Origin: VRUE01 sp963812335
GTDB taxonomy: Bacteria > Actinomycetota > Thermoleophilia > Solirubrobacterales > 70-9
Assembly (NCBI GenBank): GCA_963812335.1
Contig: CAWEUU010000004.1
Span: forward strand, 496,001 to 560,000
Direction of reading: 5' to 3'
Length of the DNA: 64,000 bases
Shown here: one piece after another, positions 36,056 through 44,480 of the stretch
Position numbering within the stretch: position 1 is the first letter of the stretch
Layout of the letters: each line of letters begins with the position of its first letter
Program-made: the position numbers and the translations under genes
Notes under the pieces: generated by a model
Database searches by the model: none
Seen by the model: only the letters and a program-made list of their open reading frames with translations
Told to the model about the DNA's origin: nothing

Positions 36056-36618
36056 TCCAGTTCCGTCAGTAGCTCTTTCATCGCCCCGCCGCCCGAAGTT
36101 CCGGCGTACTGGCGGATATCGGCAGCTTCCAGGATGGGCGCAGAGAAACGAGAAGCTGCACGAGTCCACTCGCCGATATAAGCGATGGAGCTTGAATCCT
36201 CCGTAGCCCTGCGAGCGTTCGCGCCGATGCGAGCAAGATCGAGCTTCTGAGCGCTTTCAGCGCTAGGAAGGCAGACGGCACGCACACGCACATCCCCAGC
36301 TTCCGCCCCATGCCGCGCAAGCTCAGCTTCAGCCCCCCCGCAGAGCGGCGCCGCCACATAAACGCGCACCGTCGCCCCGCTCGCAACACCACCCGCCCCC
36401 CCGCATCCGGCAAGGGCGATCAGGGGAAGGCAAGCCAGACCGCCAGCTAGGCGTCGGAGGCAGGGAGCGACCCCTCCACGAAGGCTGCAGGAACCACGCC
36501 TCGCACCCCCTGAAGCAACCCAGCTGCGCAACGGCCTTCGGGGAGGGGTCGGTCCCTGCCTCGCCCCGCCGCCCCTTCGGGGAGGGGTCACCCGTCGCTC
36601 CCCCCCACCACTAGCCAA
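36022..36618 (-). CDS. putative lipoprotein bracketed by palindromic elements
   Basis: From TTG at 36618, overlapping the pfkA end, the frame gives 198 aa. Residues 1-55 are translated element C; then RRLAGGLACLPLIALAGCGG is a lipoprotein signal with lipobox LAGC, followed by SGATVRVYVAAPLCGGAEAE, KLDLARIGANARRATEDSSS and APILEAADIRQYAGTSGGG. This resembles a fragment of periplasmic binding-protein-like lipoproteins, but I cannot name a family. No start codon lies next to the signal peptide, and the C-terminus is element B sequence, so it may be non-functional. Many codons end in T or G, unlike the neighbours. Confidence 0.5.
   Translation of the reverse strand: MASGGGERRVTPPRRGGGARQGPTPPRRPLRSWVASGGARRGSCSLRGGVAPCLRRLAGGLACLPLIALAGCGGAGGVASGATVRVYVAAPLCGGAEAELARHGAEAGDVRVRAVCLPSAESAQKLDLARIGANARRATEDSSSIAYIGEWTRAASRFSAPILEAADIRQYAGTSGGGAMKELLTELEEGRLSPRGNL
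36459..36589. repeat. palindromic element C with partial 3' duplication
   Basis: 19-nt arms with one mismatch (36459-36477, GGCAGGGAGCGACCCCTCC; 36542-36560) around a loop with GGAACCACGC and CAGCTGCGC, shared with element A, and an inner GAAGGC/GCCTTC pair. A second copy of CCTTCGGGGAGGGGTC follows at about 36574-36589. It is read in frame at the start of the lipoprotein gene. Confidence 0.82.
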
Positions 36619-37639
36619 AGAAAACCTCGGCCTCTTTGTAGAGCTCAGCAGGCACAGTCTTCAGCTCGTCCACCGCGTCACTGAGCTCGACCATCTCGAT
36701 CTCCGTGCCGCGCAGCGCCGTCATCTTGCCCCACTCCCCCGTGTCGGCGGCGTCGATCGCGTGCAGCCCGAAGCGGGTGGCGAGAACGCGGTCGAAGGCG
36801 GTCGGGGTGCCGCCGCGCTGGACGTGGCCGAGCACCGTGGCACGGGTCTCCTTGCCGGTCTTCTCCTCGATCTGCCCCTCGAGCCAGTGGGCAATGCCGC
36901 CGAGGCGGGCATGGCCGAAGGCATCCTCGCCCTTGTCCCGGGTTTCCGGCATGCCGCCCTCGGGCTGGGCGCCCTCGGAGACGACGACAATCGGGGCGAA
37001 GCGCGCCTCGAGCCGGCGGCCGACCAGCTCGCAGACCTTCTCCAGGTCGAACGGCTGCTCAGGAATGAGGATCACGTTGGCGCCGCCGGCAAGGCCGGCG
37101 TGGAAGGCGATCCAGCCGGCGTGTCGGCCCATCACCTCGACGATCAGCACCCGGTGGTGGCTGTCGGCAGTCGTGTGCAGGCGATCAATCGCCTCCATCG
37201 CGATGTTGACGGCGGTGTCGAAGCCGAAGGTGTAATCGGTGGCGCCGAGGTCGTTGTCGATCGTCTTCGGCACGCCGACCACGCGCACGCCGTGCTCGGC
37301 GTGCAGCTTTGCCGCGACGCCGAGCGTGTCCTCGCCGCCGATCGCGATTAGGCCGTCCACCCCTTCCTCGGCCATGTTGGCGAGGATCCGCTGGGCGCCG
37401 CCGTCCTGCTTGAACGGGTTGGTGCGCGAGGAGCCGAGGATGGTGCCGCCGCGCGGCAGGATTCCGCGCACCTCCGGCACCCCGAGCGGGCCGCCCGCTC
37501 CGTTCAGAGGACCGTGCCAGCCGTCGCGGTAGCCGACGAACTCGTGGTCGAGCTGTTCGACTCCTTTGCGCACGATCGCCCGGATCACGGCATTGAGGCC
37601 CGGACAGTCACCGCCACCTGTAAGCACTCCGATCCGCAT
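36611..37639 (-). CDS. 6-phosphofructokinase, predicted pyrophosphate-dependent
   Basis: 342 aa PfkA-family enzyme phosphorylating fructose 6-phosphate. GVLTGGGDCPGLNAVIRA at the N-terminus, GSSRTNPF near 69, IGGEDTLGVA near 98, PKTIDNDLGATDYTFGFDTA near 124, EVMGRHAGWIAFHAGLAGGA near 167. Asp in GGEDT where ATP enzymes have Gly, and Lys in PKTIDND where they have Gly, are the known signature of PPi-using enzymes such as that of Amycolatopsis. ATG at 37639 follows a TAGGCT box by 6 nt. Confidence 0.95.
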   Translation of the reverse strand: MRIGVLTGGGDCPGLNAVIRAIVRKGVEQLDHEFVGYRDGWHGPLNGAGGPLGVPEVRGILPRGGTILGSSRTNPFKQDGGAQRILANMAEEGVDGLIAIGGEDTLGVAAKLHAEHGVRVVGVPKTIDNDLGATDYTFGFDTAVNIAMEAIDRLHTTADSHHRVLIVEVMGRHAGWIAFHAGLAGGANVILIPEQPFDLEKVCELVGRRLEARFAPIVVVSEGAQPEGGMPETRDKGEDAFGHARLGGIAHWLEGQIEEKTGKETRATVLGHVQRGGTPTAFDRVLATRFGLHAIDAADTGEWGKMTALRGTEIEMVELSDAVDELKTVPAELYKEAEVFFG

Positions 37640-37645
37640 AAATTC

Positions 37646-37651
37646 AGCCTA
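37646..37651 (-). promoter_or_regulatory. -10 hexamer of the phosphofructokinase gene, leaderless
   Basis: TAGGCT ends 6 nt before the ATG at 37639. Confidence 0.5.
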
Positions 37652-37668
37652 GCTAAGGCCGGAAGGGG

Positions 37669-37818
37669 TCAGGAGCTCGGTCGAAATACGCGCAGGGTGG
37701 CCCCGATTAGAAGGATCGCGAAGAAGACCAGGCCGGCGACGCCGCCGCCCTGGCCGAAGGCCGCGTAGCCGACCGTGGTGACGGCGAGCGCGACGAAGAG
37801 GGTGACCACGAGTCCCAT
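37669..37818 (-). CDS. 49-aa two-helix membrane peptide downstream of trpA
   Basis: ATG at 37818 gives MGLVVTLFVALAVTTVGYAA, a Gly-rich turn (FGQGGG) and a second hydrophobic helix VAGLVFFAILLIGATLRVF, ending RPSS. It starts 12 bp after the trpA stop with no obvious Shine-Dalgarno. Codon third positions are C/G-rich as in real genes. I recognise no family. Confidence 0.5.
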   Translation of the reverse strand: MGLVVTLFVALAVTTVGYAAFGQGGGVAGLVFFAILLIGATLRVFRPSS

Positions 37819-37830
37819 GCGACGGCAATC

Positions 37831-38693
37831 CTATCCAGCCAGGGCGACGCGCGTCTCGCCTAGGAACTCACCCACCGCCGCCGCAGCGGCCTGTGGCGAT
37901 CCGGCCTCGCCGGCGGCGCGCACCAGGCGACTGCCGATGATCACACCGTCGGCGATCGCACCCACTTCGCCGGCCTGCTGCGGCGTGCCGATCCCGAAGC
38001 CGACCGCCACCGGCGCCTCGGCCTCGGCCTTGGTCGCGGCGACGAGGTCCGCCAGGCCGGTGGCCAGCTCGCCCCGCTCGCCGGTCGTGCCGACGGTCGA
38101 GACGACGTAGACGAAGCCCTGCGCCGCAGCGCAGATCTGCACGCGGCGCTGCGCCGTCGTGGTCGGCGCCAACAGCGGCACCAGAGCCAGACCCGCTGCG
38201 TTGAGCGCGGCGCGGATCTCACCGGCCTCGTCGAGCGGCAGGTCGGGGACGATCGCCCCGGCCGCGCCTGCGGCCGCGGCGCGCCGACCGAACTCCTCCG
38301 GGCCGCCGTGGGCGAGGATCATGTTCGAGTAGGCCATCAGCACGACCGGCAGGCGTCCCGAGACCGACGCGCAGACCTCCAGCGAGGACTCGAGCGTCGC
38401 CCCCGTCTCCAGCGCCGCGGTCCCCGCCGCGTGGATCGTCGGCCCGTCGGCGAGAGGATCGGAGAACGGCACCCCGAGCTCGATCAGATCGGCGCCCGAA
38501 TCCGCATATGCGGCCGCGATCGCCAAGGAAGCGTCGTGGTCGGGATACCCGGCCATCATGTAAGGCATCAGCGCCGCAAGACCCTCCCCACGGGCCTTCA
38601 GAAAGGCTTGTGCGATCAGTTCCTCTCCCTTCAGCTCTGCGTCGGGCGCCGGGGGATGACCCGACGGAGCCTCCACGCTGTTGCTCCGTCGGG

Positions 38694-38697
<4 letters not shown>
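37831..38697 (-). CDS. trpA: tryptophan synthase alpha chain
   Basis: Cleaves indole-3-glycerol phosphate and channels indole to TrpB. 288 aa from the ATG overlapping the trpB stop (ATGA). LMPYMMAGYPDHDASLAIAA near 44, ADLIELGVPFSDPLADGPTI near 69 (catalytic Glu and Asp region), FVYVVSTVGTTGERGEL near 186, VGFGIGTPQQAG near 222. The first ~17 residues (MTRRSNSVEAPSGHPPA) are encoded by palindromic element D and have no counterpart in the family. Confidence 0.96.

Positions 38698-38709
<12 letters not shown>
38644..38709. repeat. palindromic element D spanning the trpB/trpA junction
   Basis: Arms of about 25 nt (38646-38670 and 38683-38707, core GGGGGATGACCCGACGGAGC) with one G/A difference and a 12-nt loop, AACAGCGTGGAG on the minus strand, identical to that of element E. 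It contains the trpB stop and the trpA start, so the trpA initiation site lies in a very stable stem. Confidence 0.85.
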
Positions 38710-39868
<1,159 letters not shown>

Positions 39869-39872
<4 letters not shown>

Positions 39873-40504
39873 CCCGAGCTAACGCTAGCGCCCTGGGCCG
39901 CCTCGAAGAAGGCGTTCATCGCGGCATGGTCCTTGCGGCCCGGCTCCGCCTCGACTCCGCTGGCGACATCGACCGCGTAGGGCCGGGCGACCGCGATCGC
40001 ATCGGCGACGTTCTCCGGCCGCAGCCCACCGGCGAGGATCGCCGGCACCTTGGAACGCCGCTCGGCCAACAGCCCCCAGTCAAAGCTCTCGCCGCTGCCG
40101 CCCCAGAGCCCTTTCGCCCCCTTGTCGAACAGATGGAAATCGGTCCGAAACGCCTCTGCCCCGTGCACGTCGGCACCGCTCGACACGTGCACAGCCTTGA
40201 CCACCTTCACCCCCGTTTTCCGCGCCACCTCGGCGCAGAACGACTGCCCCTCGTTCCCGTTCAGCTGCACCATCGTCAACCCCGCGTCCTCAACCGCCTT
40301 CGCAACCTCCCCCAACTCGGGATTCACAAAAACCCCGACAACCTCGCACTTCCGCCGAAATGCAGCCGAAATCCGCAAAGCCTCCCCCGCCTCAACAGCC
40401 CGAGGACTCTGATCAAAATGGATCAACCCAATAGCCCAAGCTCCCAACCTCACAGCCTCAGCCGCGTCATCGAGATTGGTGACCCCACAGATCTTGACCC
40501 GCAT
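39869..40504 (-). CDS. trpF: phosphoribosylanthranilate isomerase
   Basis: 211 aa from ATG at 40504. VKICGVTNLDDAAEAVRLGA at the N-terminus with catalytic Cys, VGVFVNPELGEVAKA near 57, TMVQLNGNE near 77, and ILAGGLRPENVADAI near 160. A TACTCT box ends 6 nt before ATG, so trpF opens a trpF-trpB-trpA transcript. The first 100 or so codons favour G and T at the third position (GCT, GTT, TTG, GGG, CGG) and the bias relaxes toward the 3' end; element F lies 30 bp upstream. Confidence 0.96.
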
Positions 40505-40510
40505 GAGACC

Positions 40511-40516
40511 AGAGTA
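40511..40516 (-). promoter_or_regulatory. trpF: -10 hexamer of trpF, leaderless
   Basis: TACTCT ends 6 nt before the ATG at 40504. It implies a second promoter in the trp cluster and leaves no room for a leader-peptide attenuator. Confidence 0.5.
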
Positions 40517-40533
40517 CGTGAACCAATCCAGCT

Positions 40534-40667
40534 GGAGGGCCGGGTATCCCCCCGCGGCAACTTGTGAGCCAGCAAAGCGGTCGCGCCCTGGCAAAAGTGC
40601 CCGGCGGCGGGTTGCAGCGGGGGATGCCCGGTCCTCCCGGTTGCAGCGGGGGGTGCTCGGTCCTCCC
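40534..40667. repeat. palindromic element F with tandem 3' duplication
   Basis: Arms at 40534-40555 (GGAGGGCCGGGTATCCCCCC) and 40617-40637, paired with two G-T type differences. The loop (40556-40616) contains GGCAACTTGTGAGCCAGC and CGGCGGCGGGTTGCA, homologous to element B in inverse orientation. The 29 bp 40610-40638 are repeated with few changes as 40639-40667. It lies between htrA and trpF. Confidence 0.85.
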
Positions 40668-40669
40668 CT

Positions 40670-41881
40670 CTACCGCGAAGGCACTTCGTCAGTCGAGTCC
40701 GGCCGAACCCCGAGCTTGACCGAGACCTTCTTCGTCTTGCCGTCCCGATCCACGGTCAGCTCCATCTTTTCCCCCGGCGAGGCAGTGTTGACGGCGTTGA
40801 TCACCGCTTCCATCCCGCTCACCTTCTTGCCGTCCACCTCTGTGATCACGTCGCCGCCCAGCTTGATGCTGGCGCCTTCGATCGTCGCCGAGGTGTCGCC
40901 GCCCTTGATCCCCGCCTCGTCGGCCGGGCCGCCCTTGACGACTTCGTTGACCAGCACGCCTTCTTCCTCCGGGATCTTCAGCGCCTTGGCCAGGTCCGGC
41001 GTCAGTTCGCCGCCGGTGATCCCGAGATAGGCATGCTTGACTTCGCCGTTCTCCTGCAGCTGGCGGACGACTTCGCGCGCGGTGTTGATCGGCACGGCGA
41101 AGCCGATGCCGACGTTGCCGCCGCTGCCACCGCCGGTTTGGATTTGAGAGTTGATCCCGATCACGCTGCCGGAAGAGTCGATCAGCGGGCCGCCCGAGTT
41201 GCCGGGGTTGATCGCCGCATCGGTCTGGATCACGTGCGAGATCGAGAAGCCGTTGGGCGCCTGGATCTGGCGCTGAATCGCCGAGACGATCCCGGAGGTG
41301 ACGGTTCGGTCGAGCCCGAATGGGTTTCCGATCGCGATCACCTGGTCGCCGACTTCTACCTTCGTCGAGTCGGCCAGCGAGAGCGGGTGCAGCTCGTCCG
41401 CCGGTGCCTCGACGTCGAGCAGGGCAACGTCGGTTGCCGGATCGTTGCCGACGACTTCGGCTTCATAGGTGGTCTCGGAGGAGCCGAGTTTGACCTCGAC
41501 CTCGTCGGCCCCATCGACGACGTGGCTGTTGGTGATCACATGGCCTTCGGTGTCGATCAGGAAGCCAGAGCCGGTGGCGACCCCGCCGCGTTCGGGCTGG
41601 GGCTGGCCGAAGGGGCTCAGTTCGGGCGTTTCCGCCCCCGACCGTTTCGCCGAGATGAAGGCGACCCCCTGCCCGTCGCGCCTGTAGATCTGGTTGACGA
41701 GATTGCCGTCGCCCTCTTCTTCGGAGGCGACGGGGGCGGCCAACGGCTGGGAGACGATCGCCGCCGAACTGCCCTCGTCCGCCACGATCCAACCGGCGGC
41801 GATCGCGACCCAGCCGAAGGCAGCGACGACCGCGCCGCCGAGCACAGCTGATCCGAAGGAGGACTTGAAGAATTGCCTCAT
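40670..41881 (-). CDS. HtrA/DegP-type serine protease with PDZ domain
   Basis: 403 aa, S1C family. N-terminal TM (residues 12-34), trypsin-like domain with triad His in VITNSHVVDGAD near 118, Asp in ATDVALLDV near 150 and Ser in INPGNSGGPLIDSSG near 230, then a PDZ domain (KHAYLGITGGELTPDLAKAL ... GGDVITEVDGKKVSGMEA). It degrades or refolds damaged extracytoplasmic proteins. It is placed between trpC and trpF on the same strand, an unexpected guest in a tryptophan cluster. No Shine-Dalgarno precedes ATG; CATGAT 9 nt upstream is a possible weak -10. Confidence 0.95.
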   Translation of the reverse strand: MRQFFKSSFGSAVLGGAVVAAFGWVAIAAGWIVADEGSSAAIVSQPLAAPVASEEEGDGNLVNQIYRRDGQGVAFISAKRSGAETPELSPFGQPQPERGGVATGSGFLIDTEGHVITNSHVVDGADEVEVKLGSSETTYEAEVVGNDPATDVALLDVEAPADELHPLSLADSTKVEVGDQVIAIGNPFGLDRTVTSGIVSAIQRQIQAPNGFSISHVIQTDAAINPGNSGGPLIDSSGSVIGINSQIQTGGGSGGNVGIGFAVPINTAREVVRQLQENGEVKHAYLGITGGELTPDLAKALKIPEEEGVLVNEVVKGGPADEAGIKGGDTSATIEGASIKLGGDVITEVDGKKVSGMEAVINAVNTASPGEKMELTVDRDGKTKKVSVKLGVRPDSTDEVPSR

Positions 41882-41938
41882 CGAGAGGCGATCATGCTGA
41901 TGGTCCTCAAAGTTCTTCTAAAAATTTGGCTCGACGTC

Positions 41939-42739
41939 TCAGGGCAGGTGGTGCTCGCGTGTGCCCTCGTCGACGCCGGTCAGATTTCGCGTCAGGGCCT
42001 CCGGATCATCCGCAGTCATCAGCGCCGAGCCGATCAGCACCGCGTCGACACCGACCCGCTCCAGCTCCTCCAGCTCCTGGCGCGTGGAGATGCCGCTCTC
42101 GGCAACCACGGTCTTGCCGGCCGGCACGTCGGGCATCAGCTCGTAGGTGGTGGCGACGTCGACCGTGCCCTCGTCGAGGTTGCGGTTGTTGATCCCGATC
42201 ACGTCCGCGTCGAGCTTCAGCGCCCGCTCCAGCTCCTCGCCGTCGTGCACCTCGACCAGGCAATCGAGGTCGAGCCCGCGCGCCGTCCCGTGCAGCTCGC
42301 GCAGATCCTCGTCCTCGAGCGCACGCACGATCAGCAGCACCGCGTCGGCGCCGCCCAGCGCCGCCTCGTAGAGCTGGTAGGGCTCGACGATGAAGTCCTT
42401 GCGCAGGATCGGCAGGCTGCAGGCGGCGCGCGCGGCCCTCAGGTCGTCGAGCGAGCCGCCGAAGTGGCGCTCGTCGGTGAGCACGGAGAGCGCCGCCGCG
42501 CCGCCGCGCTCGTAGGCGCGGACCTGGTCGGCGACCGTGGCCGTGGCCGCGATATCGCCGGCGCTCGGCGAGCGGCGCTTGAACTCCGCGATCACCGAGA
42601 GGCCGGGACGGACCAGCGCCTCGTTGAAGGGGCGATCGTCGCCACGGGCGTGGAGGCTGGATTCGATATCCGCCTGGGGCGTCTGGGCACGACGATCCTC
42701 CACCCCTTCGCGCGCCACGGAGATCAGCTGCTCGATCAT
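41939..42739 (-). CDS. trpC: indole-3-glycerol phosphate synthase
   Basis: 266 aa from ATG 42739 (GTG two codons upstream is an alternative). LSVIAEFKRRSPSAGDI near 48 with catalytic Lys, LSVLTDERHFGGSLDDL near 83, PILRKDFIVEPYQLYEA near 107, VIGINNRNLDEG near 177, AESGISTRQELEEL near 207. It follows trpD by 38 bp. Single-function protein, not fused to TrpF. Confidence 0.96.
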   Translation of the reverse strand: MIEQLISVAREGVEDRRAQTPQADIESSLHARGDDRPFNEALVRPGLSVIAEFKRRSPSAGDIAATATVADQVRAYERGGAAALSVLTDERHFGGSLDDLRAARAACSLPILRKDFIVEPYQLYEAALGGADAVLLIVRALEDEDLRELHGTARGLDLDCLVEVHDGEELERALKLDADVIGINNRNLDEGTVDVATTYELMPDVPAGKTVVAESGISTRQELEELERVGVDAVLIGSALMTADDPEALTRNLTGVDEGTREHHLP

Positions 42740-42777
42740 TCCCACGTGAACGACGAAGCCTAGTGGAGTGAGCCGAC

Positions 42778-43806
42778 CTAGCCCGTAAGCCGGGTCGTCA
42801 TTGCGACGAGGCGTTCGAGCAGCTCGGACGCGGCGCCCTCGTCGATCGCCGCGGCCGCCCTCTCCACGCCCGCGCCGAGATCCGCGGCGAGGCCTCCGGC
42901 GTAGATCGCAGCGCCGGCGTTGAGCACGACCAGATCGCGCCGCGGCCCGGGCTCGCCCTCGAGCACGGCGCGCGAAGCGGCCGCATTCTCCTCCGGGCTG
43001 CCGCCCGCGACCCGCTCCAGATCGGCCCGACCGAGCCCGTGCTCGCCGGGCTCGAAGAACCACTCGGCGGTGCGACCCTCGGAGACCTCGATCACGCGTG
43101 TGCGGGCGGAGAGCGAAAGCTCGTCGACGCCGTCCTCGGCCGATACGACCAGCGCCCGCACGCTGCCCAGTCCGACCAGCGCCTCGGCGATCGTCTCCTG
43201 GTAGTGGCGGTCGGAGACGCCGAGCAGCTGGCGCTCGGCTCCAGCGGGGTTGGTCAGCGGCCCGAGGAAGTTGAAGATCGTGCGCACGCCGAGTGCTTTT
43301 CGCACCGGTACGACGTGCGCCATCGCGCCATGGTGGCGTGGCGCGAACATGAAGCCGAAGCCGATCTCGTCGATGCACTCGCCGACCTGGGCCGGTTCGA
43401 GCTCGATCTTCACGCCGAGCGCTTCCAGCAGGTCGGCCGAGCCGCAGCGGCTGGTATTGGAGCGGTTGCCGTGCTTGGCGACGGCGCAGCCGGCGCCGGC
43501 CGCGACCAGCGCCGCCGTGGTCGAGACGTTGAATGTAGATGGACCGCCGCCGGTCCCGGCCGTGTCGACCAGGTCCTCGCGCGAGGTCTCGACCGCGGCG
43601 GCGAGCGAGCGCATCGTCCGCGCCAGGCCGACCAGCTCGGGGACCGTCTCGCCCTTGGCCCGCAGCGCGACCAGGAAAGCGCCCGTCTGCACCTCCTCGG
43701 AGCGGCCCTCCATGATCTCGGCCAGGACCGCGGCGGCGTGGTCGGCGGTCAGGTGGTCGCCCCTGCAGACGGCGTCGATCGCGCGGGTGACGATCTCGTT
43801 AGGCAT
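42778..43806 (-). CDS. trpD: anthranilate phosphoribosyltransferase
   Basis: 342 aa from ATG at 43806, which overlaps the trpG stop region by 8 bp. DTAGTGGGPSTFNVSTTAAL near 82 (PRPP/anthranilate site), AVAKHGNRSNTSRCGSADLL near 108, and FMFAPRHHGAMAHVVPVRKA near 145. Stand-alone form, unfused to TrpG. Confidence 0.96.
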   Translation of the reverse strand: MPNEIVTRAIDAVCRGDHLTADHAAAVLAEIMEGRSEEVQTGAFLVALRAKGETVPELVGLARTMRSLAAAVETSREDLVDTAGTGGGPSTFNVSTTAALVAAGAGCAVAKHGNRSNTSRCGSADLLEALGVKIELEPAQVGECIDEIGFGFMFAPRHHGAMAHVVPVRKALGVRTIFNFLGPLTNPAGAERQLLGVSDRHYQETIAEALVGLGSVRALVVSAEDGVDELSLSARTRVIEVSEGRTAEWFFEPGEHGLGRADLERVAGGSPEENAAASRAVLEGEPGPRRDLVVLNAGAAIYAGGLAADLGAGVERAAAAIDEGAASELLERLVAMTTRLTG

Positions 43807-44413
43807 CGTCACCGAGTTCGCTTTTTGTCGGGCTGTGCCCGAAAAGAGACGAACCCCTTTTGAGGAAGTTGGCCAGCAGGTGCTTGCCCTGCGGGGTGAG
43901 GACCGACTCGGGGTGGAACTGGACACCCTCAGCCGGCAGCTCCCGGTGACGGGCGCCCATCACGACCTCGCCGAGACTGGCGCTCAGCTCAAGCTCGCCG
44001 GGCAGGTCAGGGTCGGCGACGAGCGAGTGATAGCGGCCCGCGACCAGTGGTGTCGGCAGGCCGGCGTAGACCGTCTTGCCGTCGTGCTCGACCTCGGCGT
44101 CCTTGCCGTGGATCGGCTCGCCCTGCACGGTGCGGCCGCCGAACGCCTCGACCAGCGACTGGTGGCCGAGGCAGACGCCCAGCACCGGCGTGCCCGCTTC
44201 GGCGAAGCGGCGGATCGCCTCGACCGAGATCCCGGCCTCGGCCGGGGTGCAGGGGCCGGGCGAGACGACGAGGTGCTCGGCGCCCCGCTCGAGCAACTCG
44301 CCGACCTCGGCGCGGTCGTTGCGCACGACTTCGATCTCCGCCCCCAGCTCTCCCAGGTACTGGACCAGGTTGTAGGTGAAGCTGTCGTAGTTGTCGATGA
44401 CGAGGACACGCAT
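43799..44413 (-). CDS. trpG: anthranilate synthase component II (glutamine amidotransferase)
   Basis: 204 aa class I amidotransferase supplying ammonia to TrpE. VIDNYDSFTYNLVQYLGEL at the start, oxyanion SPGPCTPAEAG near 52, nucleophile Cys in VLGVCLGHQSLVEAFGG near 80, and GVQFHPESVLTPQGKHLL near 168. The last 15 residues (RGSSLFGHSPTKSELGDDA) come from a 39-nt palindrome and extend past the normal family end. Such subunits can also serve folate synthesis (PabA). Confidence 0.96.
   Translation of the reverse strand: MRVLVIDNYDSFTYNLVQYLGELGAEIEVVRNDRAEVGELLERGAEHLVVSPGPCTPAEAGISVEAIRRFAEAGTPVLGVCLGHQSLVEAFGGRTVQGEPIHGKDAEVEHDGKTVYAGLPTPLVAGRYHSLVADPDLPGELELSASLGEVVMGARHRELPAEGVQFHPESVLTPQGKHLLANFLKRGSSLFGHSPTKSELGDDA
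43816..43854. repeat. 39-nt palindrome at the trpG/trpD junction
   Basis: GTTCGCTTTTTGTCGGGC, loop TGT, GCCCGAAAAGAGACGAAC: an imperfect 18-bp stem. The same length and layout recur inside comEC (63214-63252). It is translated as the TrpG tail. Confidence 0.6.
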
Positions 44414-44431
44414 TACATAAATATTCCCGCA

Positions 44432-44475
44432 GTGGCCGACTCGCAGAAAGTCAGATATGGATGCGAGCCGGCCAC
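44432..44475. other. 14-bp hairpin between trpE and trpG
   Basis: GTGGCCGACTCGCA (44432-44445) pairs with TGCGAGCCGGCCAC (44462-44475) with one mismatch and a 16-nt AT-rich loop. It begins inside the last codons of trpE and ends just before the AT-rich trpG start region. Candidate attenuator or mRNA-processing site. Confidence 0.55.
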
Positions 44476-44480
44476 CGCGC

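Noticed and set aside
40505..40669. Possible trp leader peptide or T-box before trpF
   Set aside because: No ORF with Trp codons and no T-box sequence; the region is element F and a leaderless promoter.
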